DNA of 64,000 nucleotides from NCBI GenBank assembly GCA_026260175.1, contig JAKCWW010000680.1, forward strand, positions 32,944 to 96,943, given 5' to 3'. Made by a program: the position numbers and the translations under genes. The number at the start of each line of letters is the position of its first letter. Positions within the stretch are counted from its first letter, which is position 1. Positions 35,201-50,200 of this stretch are shown one piece after another. The notes below the pieces were generated by a model, which was not told the DNA's origin, did no database searches, and saw nothing but the letters and a program-made list of their open reading frames with translations. This stretch comes from Reticulitermes lucifugus (taxonomy: Eukaryota > Arthropoda > Insecta > Blattodea > Rhinotermitidae).

Positions 35201-38200
35201 TTTCTGTAAGGCTTATTACAGACAAGATCTGTGAATACAAGAAACTGTTATCATATGGATCAGCATCATAGCTACAGACTGCCATGTATTGCCTTTTAAC
35301 AATACAAAACTTGGCTCAACAGTCTTGCACATTTGTACCCATTTGTTCTCATCCATCTTTAATAGGGAGTAATATGATGTCATTGAGCAGGGTCATTCTT
35401 TTGTAAGACATCTGTTTTTATAGCCACTTCCTGTCAGCTCATTTATTGTATTAACTTAGCCCACTCAGCCAACCACACACATGCACAGCAGAATACCAAC
35501 AGGAAGTGAAAAATTATAATTGTCACATAAAAGAAGGACCCTGTATATACATTTATTTATTTATTTATTTACCTTTGCTTTATAGTTTCAGTTAGCAGAA
35601 GCAAAAGAAGGTCTGAGTGCTGCTGCTCGACTTGGAGAGCAACTGGATAAAAAATCTGAAATAATTGCTGGTCTAAAGGAAGAAGGTAAGGATCAACTTT
35701 ACACTTGTTCTATTAACTGAAATCCCTTGTGTTTGTTTAGTTCAGATAATAAGAGTGAATCATAACTAATTCAGGTGACTGTATCATGAAATTAAAATAA
35801 TTTCATATAACTGCTGCCAAATAGTACCACAGGACCACTGCAAACAGTGTTTTGGTATCCCTGATTTCTTCTGAAGGAGGACATAGGTGAATATGTGTAT
35901 TTACTGTTAACATGCGTGGCTGCCTTTGGTCTTTAACATCCAGGTTTGTGCTGTACTGTCTGTTACACTTGGGAAGGCTTGTTTGTGCTTATATAGAACT
36001 AGGAGAAGGATGAGTCATGATACTATTTAATGAGGGCATGTAGCATATTGACTTCGTTACGAGACACTACTGTTGAGGTCACTGGCGCACAGATGTTTCA
36101 GTTACAGCTGTGTGACATTTGCACAGCTCCAAACAAGACATTTCATTTTGGGAATTCAGAAATACTAGCTTCATGAAGCTAAGCCCTTCATGAGAAGTTT
36201 GTAGCTACTCATCTAGTCAGAGAATCCCCAACTTTGTGTGTAACCTGAAGGTTCAGTGCCATGTTCAGAATTACTTGTCACTATCCTGAGCTATACAAAC
36301 CACATCATCACATTCTGTATCTGTTAAGATCTGTTTTAACATGATCCTCCCATCCATTGTTGGTCTCCCAAGTGGTCTTTTTGCTTAAGGTTTCCTGTCC
36401 AAACTTTTGTGTGCAGTTCTCATCTCCCATGAGTGCCACATGTGCCACCTATCTTTCATTCTTTATCACCATTCTGATATTATTTCATAATGATGAAGTT
36501 CGTCATAATGCAGTTTCTTTAAGCCTTCTGTTACTTCCTCTTTTAAAAGCCCAAATATTCTCCTGAGCACCCTGTTCTAATACTCCAGTAATTCATGTTG
36601 TTCCAAAGTTTCATAGCCATATGAAACAACAGGAAAAATTATGGGTTTGTGTATGTTAATCCTCCAATTTTAGGGAGGCATTGGGAAGGCAGAATATTCT
36701 GAGCTGAAAGGTACAAGAATTTCCAGACATGTAGTCACCTTTCATTTGTCTAGTAGTGCAATTTTGATTTGACGCTGTCATCACCAAATGGTACAACTTC
36801 TGGCACATCTTCACAGCATTTATTAGTTTTTTTAATATTTATATTTTTTCCTCTCTTCTGGTGATGAAACATGATCACAAAACTTAAAATGTTTTATTAA
36901 GTTATTAACCATGCCTGAAATAAGATATTATTTTGTAATCCCGTAAGTGTTTCATGTAATTGAGGACATGAATAATATCTGTGTTTATGTTATAGATGTT
37001 TACCAGCACAAAAATTGTGAGTAGTGGTCCAGGGTAGTATTTGAACTGGTGCAGTCAGTTGCATGTTACACAACTAAGTACAGTATGTGGATTGCTGTTC
37101 ATGTATTGTGATTTTGTCATGTTTCTGTTTCACTGTGTAATGCTTGTGATACGCTGCCTCTCTCATTTGAAGTTGCATGCTGTAAGAAACAAGCTGACAG
37201 TATGAACATTGTATTGTATGCCTTTATTTTAGCGGTTCATTATTTCTGTTACATAGGCCATCTTCATTAAGTAATTCGTCATGTAGTCATTGAATGTATT
37301 TACTAAAAATGCTTTATTTTGCAGCAGTAAACTATGTATAGTACATTTCTTGTTATTTTTTTGTCACACTTGCTTGGACCATTTCAAGGTACATTCACAG
37401 TCCTAGGGACTGGGTATTAAAGTAGTTGTATCCATCTGTTTGTCTCTAGATGTGAAAACCCTTGGAAAACTGTAAACAATTTTTATGGAGTTTTGTCAAC
37501 AAACTCCAGTTTTGGTTAAAAATGGACAAAAATAACATGTTTTCCATGTGCACTTGTGTACATTTATGCTCATATCTTGAGAATAATTTAAAGGATGCTT
37601 ATAGCAGCAAAAAAGTGTTTCAAACAAAAGCCATAGAGAAGAATGAGACATATTTCCATTGCACTTTATTTCCATAATTCTTAAAAGTAAACAAGAATTG
37701 TTAACACTGGTGTACATTCCCTTATATATTGAAGAGTGAAGAGTGATATTCCTAACACCTGCAGAGCATACCATACGATTGCCGCTGGTTCTCCAGATAC
37801 ATGGAGAGATAACCACTGGTTATTATTTCACCAGTAATTGAATGAAGCATCCTCCCGCGTAAATAAATGTAAAAGCCTGCGCGTGTATGTTTATTTGATG
37901 TGTACCATTTGACTTCTCTTAATGTGGGTGACATTAAAATTCCAACAGCCTTTAACCTAGGCTTGTTACGTCTGAGTTTTCAACGTCTACACCCACATCA
38001 TCATCATCATCATCATCAGTGCCCCTGTGCTGTTGTAGGTGTTTGTGTGTGTGTGTGTGTGTAAACATGTGTTTAATTAAAATATGATTTTACATAAGAG
38101 CATAATAAGTTCTTAAATACATACTGTGCATAAAATAGTTTGACTGCATTAAATGTCGTAGGATGGACAACAAAATCTTCTGCAAAAGGTGCCTGTTTAT

Positions 38201-41200
38201 GTCTTGTATGCCTTGTAACAGCTGCAGGGTGGGCATTTTTTTTTTTTTCACAGGACTTGTACAAATGTCAGTTTCTTGCATGAATATAAGTTGTTTTAAA
38301 CCTTTTGGGGAAAACCTCTTTAGGCATTTAAGTTAAATTGTGTGAAACTGTACCTTTACCTGTGGTTTTTGTATGGGTGTGAATCGTGGGCTCAATCTGA
38401 GGTTCAGGGCGTTTATAGACGGTCTCTGTTATAACAGTTGTGATGCAACTCTGTGGAACAGGATACAGTTTGTTTCTACATGAAGGCACTGGTAGTTTTC
38501 CTTGATCCCTGCCTCCAAATGAGGAATTTGTAAATGTAATAAATTATCTATTATGTTAATATCAGATAGTTATATAAGAAATGTCTTTGTGACATTCATT
38601 TAGTAGTACAAATTGAATGTGGAATATAAATGAAAATTCCCGTCACTTTATTTTAGCATAAATTCAGGTTTTGGAATGTAATCGAAATCGTCAAAATATA
38701 TATGTGTTATGTCCTTATTTTCTACACAGGTATATTTACCTTTCAATTATTCGTCAAGTGAGTTGTTAATGAGTTGTGGCATGCATGTAGCAATATGAGG
38801 TTCCCAAGGGATGCCATTGGTAGAACGGTGAATAGCCGGTTTATGGTCAAATATCAGCTGGTAATTCTGGGGGTGCATGATTAACGTTACCCAGGCTGCT
38901 TGCTGATATCAGGCTTTTATCCGGCAGTTTCAACTTTACAGTTGTTCTGTTGTTATCACTGCTTGTGTGTTGGAAGAGTACAAGCATGTCTGCATGTGAA
39001 CACAAGACATTGCAGTAAGCAGCTGCTTCTTGTAACGACATTATGTATGTTAGCGCATCCCTGCCAAGACATGGTAACATGTGCAACAACCTCATTATGA
39101 TATTTGGTGTATTGTACATGAAACTTGTGAAGTTGGTTGTGTCTGTATGTTCATCAGTTCTTGAATTTATCACATTTTTAGTGAACTGCCATAAAGGTGT
39201 CTGTGTATGCCTGATTAGCCTTCCATAAATTTTTATTTTTTTTTTTATTTTATTTTTTTATTTAAAAAGCCACCCATCGCACAGTTTTTATATGACAGTC
39301 TCCCTGTGACATGAAAGTTATATTGGACATTGTCCACTATCAGAAATGTTTGATATACATGATGTTTCAGGAGGTGGTTCTGCTCTCATCTTCAGGTTAT
39401 TTACTGTGTTGATACTGATAGATATTTCTTTAAACAGTAACAATGTTTTGAAGTTATTAGATACGGGTTTGTTGTTCGCAAGTGTCTGTGTTTGGCCCCA
39501 ATCGTTGCCGCTCACCTTAAAAATGTAGACAATTACAAGTGGCGCTCAGTATGACATCTAGTCACCTGAAGAAGACAGGAGAGGAGAGGAGCTAATTCTG
39601 GAACACCATGTATATAAAATATACCCCAGACAATATGGCAGTGTCCACCACAGTTGCGGTGTAATGAATTAGCTGGCCTACAGCCATGAAACTTCCTGTC
39701 ATTTGACAGCTTAAGTATATTATTGCTGAGGGTGGGTGGCAACCCTGCATCACATTCTGAGTTTGTGACAGACGTTAGAGAATGCATTGTACTTGTGTTT
39801 ATTTTTGTAAAGTGATGGTTACTTTAACCAGTATGCTTTCCATCTCACATTGTACAATATGTGGTACTGAAGTTCAAGGATTTAACAGTGCCAGTAATTC
39901 ATGATGCACTATCATGCTTATAAATAGATCCACTTTAATATTGGATTTTGAAGGAACAGGGTGTGTGGCACATCAGAGGGGTGTCTGACCACCCAACTTC
40001 CCCTTACTGCCAAGGGCTGGAATGTGTGTAGGATTATTGGATGTCTCAATTTTCTAGTAGTCTCATCACTGGACCTCTGTTTCTGTTATCTCATGAAAAG
40101 ATTGAGAGGCACATACTGTGTTTGGTCCTATTGAAAGAACTAATATAAATCACTGGACCCAGACAGTGGCACAAGTCCATTAACCCAGTAATTCTAAGTG
40201 TAACCTGTGTTTTTCTCACTAATTATAAGTTTCCTGTGCCTGTGTGACATAGATAGGGAGAGAATTTCAGTATAGATTTTGACATCTTTTGCTGCATTTT
40301 TAGATCAACATCTCATGCTTTTTTCCCCACAAACATTGCAATGTGCAGATGGAAGTATCATGTGTGTGTGTTGTGTAGGTCACAGGACACTCAACCAACC
40401 TTCCACAAATCTTTGACTTTATGTTGTTGCTACAGTGCAGTTTATGGGGTCAGTATCACAAGACCACATAAGAGAGATAGTATGTCTGTGACGTCCTTGA
40501 AGATACCGAGTTGTTGAGCTATATTTTTAAATTTGAGGCGCAAGATAAATTCATGTTAGACAAAGGTGTGCTAAGTAATAGATGCTTCTTTGCATGGTTC
40601 TAGTGAAACAGCATTTGCTGGTTACCACTTCCTCCAAAATAATTGATAAAGATTCAGCTAGAGCAGGTATTTTGATTTTAATTCCTAAATCATCAACCAA
40701 CCACAAATCAAAAAGACATACATACAGACTTTGCAGATTGACGCTATATTATCACAAAAAGAGCTATCTTTTATCTGAGTTTGGGAGGTGTGGTGTTCGT
40801 TTCCAGCAAATTACAAAGTGTGTGATGGTGCTGCTGGTGTAATCTCATGTGGTAACTGTGAGTGATGTGTACTAACTCAGATTGCCATGTGGGGTTTCAC
40901 ATGTGGCCTCACAGCCAGCTCACGTCTGATGCAAGGCACTCCAATCTTAACTCTCTGCAGTCAGAGAATTGGCTTCTGGTTCACTGTACTATCTGTCTCA
41001 GGTCCATATATTTTGACATAGAGCACTCAACTGAGTCAAGTTTATTTTGCATGAATTTCAGCATTGGTAGATCAGGTTTGCACAATTGACTGTAACTTGA
41101 TCTTATTAATTAATATTGGATATAAGAGCCCAGTTAAGTAGGAAAGATTATCGGTGACCATACACCTAAGTGCAGTTGATGTACACACTAGCCATGTGAC

Positions 41201-44200
41201 CTCTTCATTCTTCCTTCACAAAACATTGGACGTAATTCCCATTATTTTGGCATTGAAGGCGAACATGGTTGAGTAGTACAGCTAAGACTGTTGTAATCAG
41301 CTCCCATTTAAGTGACACAGCATTTATCACAAGGCTTAGCAGGACTTGATTGCAGATTGTTAATAGAATTTTGCAATTATTCCGGGCTTGCATTAAAATT
41401 TATTGTGTTCTGTTTGTGATTGGAGATGGTGATAACACTCCTCACTTACACTCTCTTTCATAATATGAGAAAAATGGTTACGCTGAAATTAACTTGTGTG
41501 ATTGACATATTTAATAAACAGGTGTGGTTAGTACACATAAGCTGTTGGGCTTTTAGTTTATTTTGGATATACACACTTTTTCCTCCCAACTCTTTGAAAC
41601 AGTGAATTTCTTTTTTGTCATGAGACAATTGAAGCTCAAATCAGAAAGGATAGATGAAGCCTCATATGGACAACATTTCTGAATAATGAATTTAATGGAT
41701 ACATTTTTACAAAGACTCTGAAATTGATGATACGTGATGTGAAAGATACGTAATATGTACCTGTAGGTTTGGATATCTTGGTAAATATGAGGCCATTGTT
41801 ATCTTACAATAATAAAATGTTCACACTGTTGAATGAAAGTTGCAGGTATGTTTTATTTGCAAGAAACTCCACATATAAGTAAGTGATAGCCTGTGATGTA
41901 TGCCATGATTTGTTCTTGATATGTAGATGTTTGGTAATTTTAGGTATTTCTTTGGAGTGTTTTCCTGAGTAGCATTGTTGTGTGCAATGTATGATTGTTT
42001 CATATGATTGTATGTTACGAAAAAATCAGGCACCTTTGCTGTTCATAAGTGCAGCTTGATGGATGGATTTGTAAGACATGACGCTAGGTCCTTAAAATTG
42101 TAACACAGTTGGCAGTTATCATTGAAATAATGTCAAGCTGTATACTTGGTGAACCCTGTAAATAGTGTCAAGCTGTATATTTGGAGATCCCTCTAAATAA
42201 TGTCCACGTTTGATATCCAGTCATTCCTTATGAGGTTTGTGGCAGACACATTGAGAAACAGAAACATTTGTGTAGCAAATCTTCCTATTTTTCACTTATC
42301 TGTTTCAGTACTTACAGAACACTTGTCTTTCCTTCCCTTGGGGAAGGGTGGAAACAGAAAAGCATCACATGTTTTTTAACCACCACCCGTTTATATTATT
42401 TGCCCATAAATTCTGTGGCTGCAGTTTTAATCGGCCTAGTTAACATTGAGTGTTACCTGTTGTGAGATCAACAAAGATGGTGAAATGTTTGGTCAAGGTT
42501 ATGAAGTGTTGATAATGTGGGGACTGCTTTCCAAAAATGTTATCAAGTATTTGAAGCAACATCGAATAATTAGTGCCATACTAGCGCTGTGTGGACACAC
42601 AAAACAAGTCAAAGTCTTGAGAGTGAGACAGACTTGTGCCATGTACTGTATGTAGTTTGTTCTTTCCACCGCAGTGATTTTTCGTTTCCCACAGTTTCTG
42701 CCATTAAAATTGTCCTCAGGAACTAAGAGATATGCCTATTTACGCACGAGTTTGTGAGTTGCACTTGTGAACATAATGGCTGTCCTATTGAATCATAATG
42801 AGGAATGTAACAGGCTTTTATACCGCATGTGTATGAATGTGTTTTCAATTTAATACCAGCAGTTTGAGCATAGGATAAACATGTGTTAAGGGTACCAGAG
42901 AATGAATATTATAGTTCTGTTTTGGCTGCTTGTAGACTTAGTTTAAAAGAAAGAAATACTAAATCAGTGTTTTGTTTCTGAATGCAGAATACTCTGTAGA
43001 CCAAACTTATAATCTTTCTCATTGTATTCTTTAGAGAATTACTTCAGTTACCTATGAGATGGTATATCTAAGTTTTTAAAGTCTTTGGCTGGATGGTTTT
43101 GGTTTATTTCCTGCAAGAGCTGGAACTTTTTTGGTTTATCTCTGCAACTCACCCAGCCAGTCCAGTGGTATCAGGGCTGCTATGCTCAGTGATAAAAGTT
43201 CCTGGAGTGTAAAGCTGCCCACTCACTCCCATCTGCTGCTAAGTTCTATAAAATTTTTGACTTTCCCTCTGCTTCCTTACATACCTTTTCGTGGCATGGT
43301 GCTTGGGCATGAGAATTGTACTGTTTCACATTTAAACTGCTTGGCAACAAGTTTTTCATGTTTGTCATCATGTCTTCCATATTTTATTCTTCGTATCTCT
43401 GCAGTTTCATAGGCTTCAAGACTGATGTGAATCAGGAACGCAAGGAGAAGCAGATTAGGATTTAAGAAGAGATAAACAGTAGAAGCTTTTCATTCCCCAA
43501 AGCTTTGTGTCAGAGATAGTTTCATATTGCATATTGCCCTGTTTATCATTACCTTTTTTCTAAAACCGTGTAAATGCAATCTTTCATGACTCTTAAGTTG
43601 CAGATAAAGTCTGCGTGTATAATGTTACCTTTTATCTGGTAAAACTTTGAAAGTTTAAATTGACAAGATTTCTGTTATTTAAATATATATAAAACCTTCT
43701 ATCTGGTCATATCATCTGTTTAAAGTGTAAAGTTTTTTTCATGTCCTGAAAATTTGAGAGAAAGGATGTATGGACTCTTGGAAGTAAAGCAGTGTTATGG
43801 TGGTTATTCTCATTGTCTGAGGTACGCTGTATTTTATATTCAGGTGACTGGTGTCTGATGTTGACAGATCATCATCATCATCATCACCACCACCACCACC
43901 ATCACATGTCAACCAATAAATAGTCACTGACACGAAGATGGGAATAGAACTAGCTCCAAAAATTTTATACAGTAACCCCTCCCCATTGTGGTTTTTCCCA
44001 GGTTGGTTTTTACTGTATATAATTGAAAATAATTAATTGTTTGGGGAGAAATTGATTAACGTGGTTTTGCCCAACAAGCCTTCATTGCTCCCCCAAATCC
44101 CTGCATTGGCCAAGGGATTATACTGCAGGCAGTAGAGAATGTTCAACATAATAGTGGTTCATCAGAACTTTCTAGCACATTGAGATCATTATCAGCTGCT

Positions 44201-47200
44201 GAATCACACAGTTCATATTGTACTATTTGATTTTTTGTATTATGATACATATGCAGGGTTTCTTCTCACATATCTGTATTTGCATTTTATATGATTGAGA
44301 TGCATGTGTGATATGATAAAGATACTCGTGCAAGATACTTTATTACAATTTTGAGTAGCTGCTTGGAAATGCCAACGTAATTTCTATGTAGCAATATAAA
44401 AATAATCATACTTCCATAGCATCCTGTGATGTGAACGTCACTGTAGTTGATAATATCAAAACAATGGAAGCTTTATTTGGAGGCAGCAAAGACTTTTGTG
44501 CATTTATAATTTATGACTATTATTTTAACATTAATATTTTTATTTCAAAAAACTGCATGTGTTGTATGAGTAGAGGTACCGTCAGAATAATGCTGAAGTC
44601 ACTTTGAAATTATATGGATGAATGTGGCAGTCTAATTATGTTGCCATTGTAATCAGTAAAATGGTAAAGACATCTGCATTCTTGCACCCCTTTTATTGGA
44701 TATTTTGTATTCAGTTTATATCATTATATTAATATAGTTTTGATGTAAAAAATTAACAGTACGAAGAACAGGAACACAGTGATGCTTTGAGACTGTAATC
44801 TGTTCAGTGTTACATATATTTTTTTAGGTTTCTGTACAGTCTGCTCTGGTATGCTTACACTACATAGTTGGGCTTCACATACTGCAAAAAAGGTTTCAGA
44901 ATGGAAGCTACAATATGCCAGTCTGTCTTATGCACCATAGAGAAATTGACTGTAAAAATATAAACTGTATCTGACTGGCTGTTCAGACAGTTAAAATGGT
45001 GGGCTTCTGTAGTAACAGTAATGAAGCTTCAACTTCCATATCAGTACATTTCTTGACTAGCTGTATACCTGCCATCCCCTGATACTTGGGAGAAGTAGTT
45101 GTAATTTTAAAACTGGTCATTCTCTTGTTGTCTTGGTCTCTTTTGGATTTACATTTGTATTTGGTTTGCAGCTGTGTAAATTTAAGTGTATTCTGTGTTA
45201 TCCATTTTCCTTCACATCTTCATTTGTATTCTTAGTGTTTGATTGTTATTCACTTATGTCTTTATTTCTGTTTCTGCCTAATGTGGCAATTGTTAAAATT
45301 AATCACTTAAAATTGCCCTCTGTGTTTCATTTCCATATTTCTGCATTTAAAGTGTTTTTTTGTTGAGTAACTTTAATAGTGTTAGTTGACATTCTTGTAA
45401 GTTAATCGATTCACTATATGAATGTGTACTGCTGTATGCATTCTTATTGTAATGTTTGTTTTAATGTTCATTCATTCATTCATTCATTCAGTGAAGATTA
45501 TTTTTACATTTGTTGTACAGATTTAGTACTTATATATGAAAGATACGCTATGGCTTCTCTCATGCTGAGGTTGTACTTGGATGCAGCAGATGCAATCAGG
45601 CATAACTATAAAGTTTAGCCCATGTTGGTGCTGAATCTCGAAATTTAATTCTCTTCATTTATCTGCAGCAAGTTTGAGAAATTAAAAATCGTGAGATTTG
45701 AGGTTGTCATTGATGGCCATGAAGATTAATGTATTCTGTGATATGATGTTTTGTAATTTGTTAGATGTGATTCATAGTTTCTCTGAAACTTTGGTAACTA
45801 CCTACCAAACTAGGTGGCATCATATCCCAGATGACATTAGTCTTAAAATTAGAAATTGCTCTGCAGCATGAGATATCCTTGTATTATGCTAAATCAGGTC
45901 ATGGACGCATTGTATGCATTGGGTATTGTAGAGCAGAAGATTGGCAGCAGGAAGAACACCAACTGCAGGTTTGGTTTGAACAATTAGCTGCATGCACCAC
46001 GTAGTGCATGTCCCCTCGCATGGAGCCTTGACGCTTGTGGTGGGCGCCAAGGCATGAGTATTACATCAGGTACTGGTGAGCTTACATAACCACCCAGTGC
46101 TTGTGTCATACTTCCGCCTTGTCGTTCATGCTCGACTGTTCACCTGCCAGCTGGAAGTAATTACTGAGAATTGTTTATTGGTGTTATAGACATAAGTTAC
46201 ATATGTTTAAAATCATAGGGACTCTCAATTTCTGCAGATTGTCTCTGGTTTGGTGTGTACAAAACTGAACTGTTTGTACTTGACATATTACCAGTACTAA
46301 TCCTACTTACAGTGGGAACCCCATTGAATGTTCCTACCTGTTTTCTTTCATTTGACATTCAATTTCAGTGAACCTACATCAATAATCTCACTGTTGAATT
46401 TTATCCATGTAAGATTTTCCTTAGCTTAGTGCTCAAACCACTGCTGCCCAAGGAAACTTTACATGGGGGTTTCACTGTGTTGTTTCGTCTTTCCTGTGCA
46501 TCCAGATGGCAACCCACTTGGTCCTTCTGAATTCTCGTAATACCAGGTTATAGTATATCCATCCAAGTCAGGAGGCTACTTAGTGTTATGTTCCTCATTC
46601 ATTATGTCTTCTTTCTTTGCACAGGCTGTGCAGAGTTAACACATGTGATACAGAGCAGCTTGTCATCTGTCTGCATGTTTCTTTTTCAAATTTTCAGCAT
46701 TATATGACAAATTTGGTTCAAATCTGATACAAGGGGTCTACATTAAAATGTATCTGGCAAGTTAATGTTGGTTCATACCACTCAAGTATTTAGGTTACAT
46801 GGTTTGCGTGAAACACAAATTCAGCTTCATTAATTTACACAAAAACAGCACATCATACAAAAAATAATTATGTGGCATAAACTGTAGATTTTATTATGAT
46901 CTGCTGGTTTTATTTGTGACATTTCTTAATATTGTGATTTTTAAATGGAATGGAGCTTTGTAGTGGATGTGAAACTTGGTCTCTCATTCCAAGGGCAAAA
47001 CATAGATAGGCTGTTTGGTAGCAGAATGTTGAGAGAATATGTGGACTTAGAAGGGAGGAAGTAACAGGAGATTAGAGAAAAGAGCATGATGAGGAGCTTT
47101 ATAATTTTTACTCTTTACCAAATATCATTTGGGTCATTAACGGAGGAAGATGAGATAGGTGGAGCATGTTGCATGCACGGGAGAGATAAGAAATGAAATT

Positions 47201-50200
47201 ATTTTAGTTACAGAACCTGAAGGGAAGAAACTCGAGAGATGTAGAGATAGGTGGGAGAACTATAAAATTGGCTATAAATAAACTGGGTTTGAAGATATGT
47301 TATAAGAAGAGTAAAATATGTCCAGTACTTGGTCTGATCATATAATTTCCAGATTGTACATTTTTCTCTGTGATAGCCGTTTTCTTGGTGTCCCCTTCAA
47401 AGCAGTTCTCTTGTGACTTGATGCAGTGAGTCCACCAGTTGCACATATTGAAAGTATTTGCAGACATCTTGTGTTTTGAACTCTGCAGATGCAGCTTGTG
47501 ATTGTTCTTGAATTGTTGAATTGTAATGATACTGTCAGATTTCATCCTCTTGATTCCCAACTTGAATATTATAAAACCAGAAAGTCAGATGTGGGGAGGT
47601 CAGACAGTGCAGAATTGACAGTAATGCCGGTTTTAGACAGAAATTCATGTGCAAAAAGCAGTGAGCAGGAACCTTTCTGTGACAGAAACACATCTCTAGT
47701 TTGCCACTTTGTAGGGCATTTTTAGTACATGTTTTTGCGTAGATGCCACAGAACACTGGAATTCCATAAATGTTGAAAAATACTCAGCATGCCCTTCACA
47801 CTGAACGGATTTGTCTGGCCTTCCTTGAGGACAGAAGTGATGGGCTCCTCTGATGAGATTGTTGCTTTATTTTATGATCATTCCCATAAATCCATGTTTT
47901 GTCACCTGTGATGACCTTTGAAAGGAATTGCAGGGCTATGAACGTTTTACTATAGCTCCCAACACTCATCAACATGATCCTGCATTTGCTTATCAGCAGG
48001 GGTCCACATATTTTCCAAAACTCTGGGAGCCACCTCCAAATTCCAAATGCAAGAAGGGTGATCTGAAGCAAGTTCCATACTGTAGACCCACAATTTTTGA
48101 GTGACGCTTTCTGCTCAGTGCATGTGAATTGATGCACATACTTGTATGGCAGGAAAACAACTATAATAATTATGCTGAAATATGTATTAGGTGCCACCAT
48201 ACAAAATTTAGTCACCTGAGTGACTAGGCGCATGGGATTTGTGCACCTCATCTGCTCTTCAGTCAGCAGATGACACACCAGTTTTGTAGCAGTCACATTT
48301 TCAGACCTTCCAAACTGAGCAGATTGTACTCTACTTTGCCTAGCAGAGGAGTTTTGCCATAACTGTAGTAGTGTCAAATTGTGACCAGTCTGGAAACTGA
48401 TCGCACTACATAGTAAAGGAAAAGGTAAAGTTGAATGTAAAGTTGTCCCTATGCACACGCCATGAAGTAATATAGAGGGAAGAGAGATATAACTCCACTC
48501 GTTCTTAATCTCAGCACTAGACGGAGGTGACTGGTGAATTTCATGCCCTGTCTGCTTTTTTCCCAGGGAAAGAGTCCCAGGTACCCATTGAATAGGAGGC
48601 TGGGTGGGCCTCAGAGCCGGTCTGGATGTTTTTGGAGAAGAGAAAAATCTGTTGCCCCTGGCAGAAATCAAACTCCATATCATCCAGCCTGCAGCCATAC
48701 TTACTATGCTTTCCCAACTCCACGATCACACTAAATAATACAAATTATTATTTTTTAAATCTGATTGCATATTTTATATTATTTTTACCTTATTAAATAT
48801 TGCTGCATCAAATGTTTGTGTTACATAATACAAAATAAGCTGGTATTGAGAGATGCTTTTGGTGGGATGTCAAAGGAGTTAATTGTGGTCTGTTTTAAGA
48901 TATTGTTACAGAATTTATCTGGAGGGATGAGGTAAACCACACAAACCTCACTCAGGACAATCCATGTATGTACTGAAATTGAAACTGATGACCAGATCAC
49001 ACATACTCTGTCCACACTTCTTCTGCATAGTTATCATGTCCTTTTAAGGTAGCAAGCCAAACTACATTTTGTTTTTTATTATGGAGTAATAAACCTGTGA
49101 TCTCTTGTATTTCCATCTCTTCCTTGCCACCTCTTGACTAAAACTGGAGTTCCAGGAAACCTATAATGGACAAGAAAACACTAAAATAGTGTAGTGCATT
49201 TGTTGGAATAAGTAAATAATTAATTACTGAAATGCACGGTACAGATAATATAAAGTTCTATCATTTTCCGTTTTCTATATATGTCGTCCCTTTCCACCAT
49301 TGTCTTTGATACGTTATTCTGCCAAGAAGTTCGTAATAATCCTTCCCCACAGTCCCATTCCTCACTATGTCCCAGTAACCAAGTAAGTTCCTTTAGCATT
49401 CAGTGCAATCAAAATTTGTTGGTTCCAGACAAAAAAAAATGCATGTAGAAACTGTAGTGTTCCGCAGAGGTTGACACCCTGTTATAGCTTCTGTAAACAG
49501 GTGGTAGGAGAAAAAGGAGTTTGTTAATTTATTTTTGTATGAGATTTGTTACGGAGCATGTGCATAGAGTGCATGTAAAGCCTGTGTGTTCTGGTTTTAT
49601 CCATTAAAATTAAATTGTGAGATGTTTTTGCAAGAATTTCCATTGTCCCTCAAGGTTAGTGCAGGGGTAGTGTCTTGAAGTAGGATGCATCTTTTTCAAG
49701 TAGCCTATGTTGTGCTGTTTTATAGTGTATGCTGACACTGCTGAGTCCCGTATTATAGTGACTGCATTATAAGATGCTTCAGATAGTCAAAGTTGGTGGC
49801 CAGGTTGATTGATGCATAAAGCCATTGGCAGTAGCTGACAGTCATGAAAATTCGTACTATTGGGAGCATAAACACAAAATACACATTCCCTAAAGTAAGC
49901 TTCCTTCACATTCTGATGTGATGGTTTTTCCCTGCCACAAGGTGGCATCTCTGACTTACATGATCTATGCCATGGTTTCTCCAACTGTGATGCACGTACC
50001 ACTACTGGTATGCCAACCATTATTTACTCATACGTAGCATTAATAAGAAATGGAAACATAAGGAAGGATAAAAGTTTTAAAAAATAAAACGTAAGCCAGA
50101 TTTATTTGCCAGTATGCAGCATTGCTGGCAACATTCTATAACTTTTCCCCACTATCAGCCAGTCTTTCCAATTTCGCCTTTTTTATTTAAATGCAAAAAA

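Noticed and set aside
37760-37935. moderately GC-rich intron patch with short - strand frames
   Set aside because: Looked like a possible repeat, but no family, ends or copies could be identified.
37996-38062. CRISPR-like direct repeats
   Set aside because: They are simple ATC and GT microsatellites without spacers.
43131-43412. 93-codon + strand frame in the giant intron
   Set aside because: No recognisable domain and no splice context; treated as chance.
43969-44016. very short CAGTAACCCC ... TTTTTACTGTA pair as a MITE
   Set aside because: Only ~48 bases with imperfect ends; probably a chance or decayed end.
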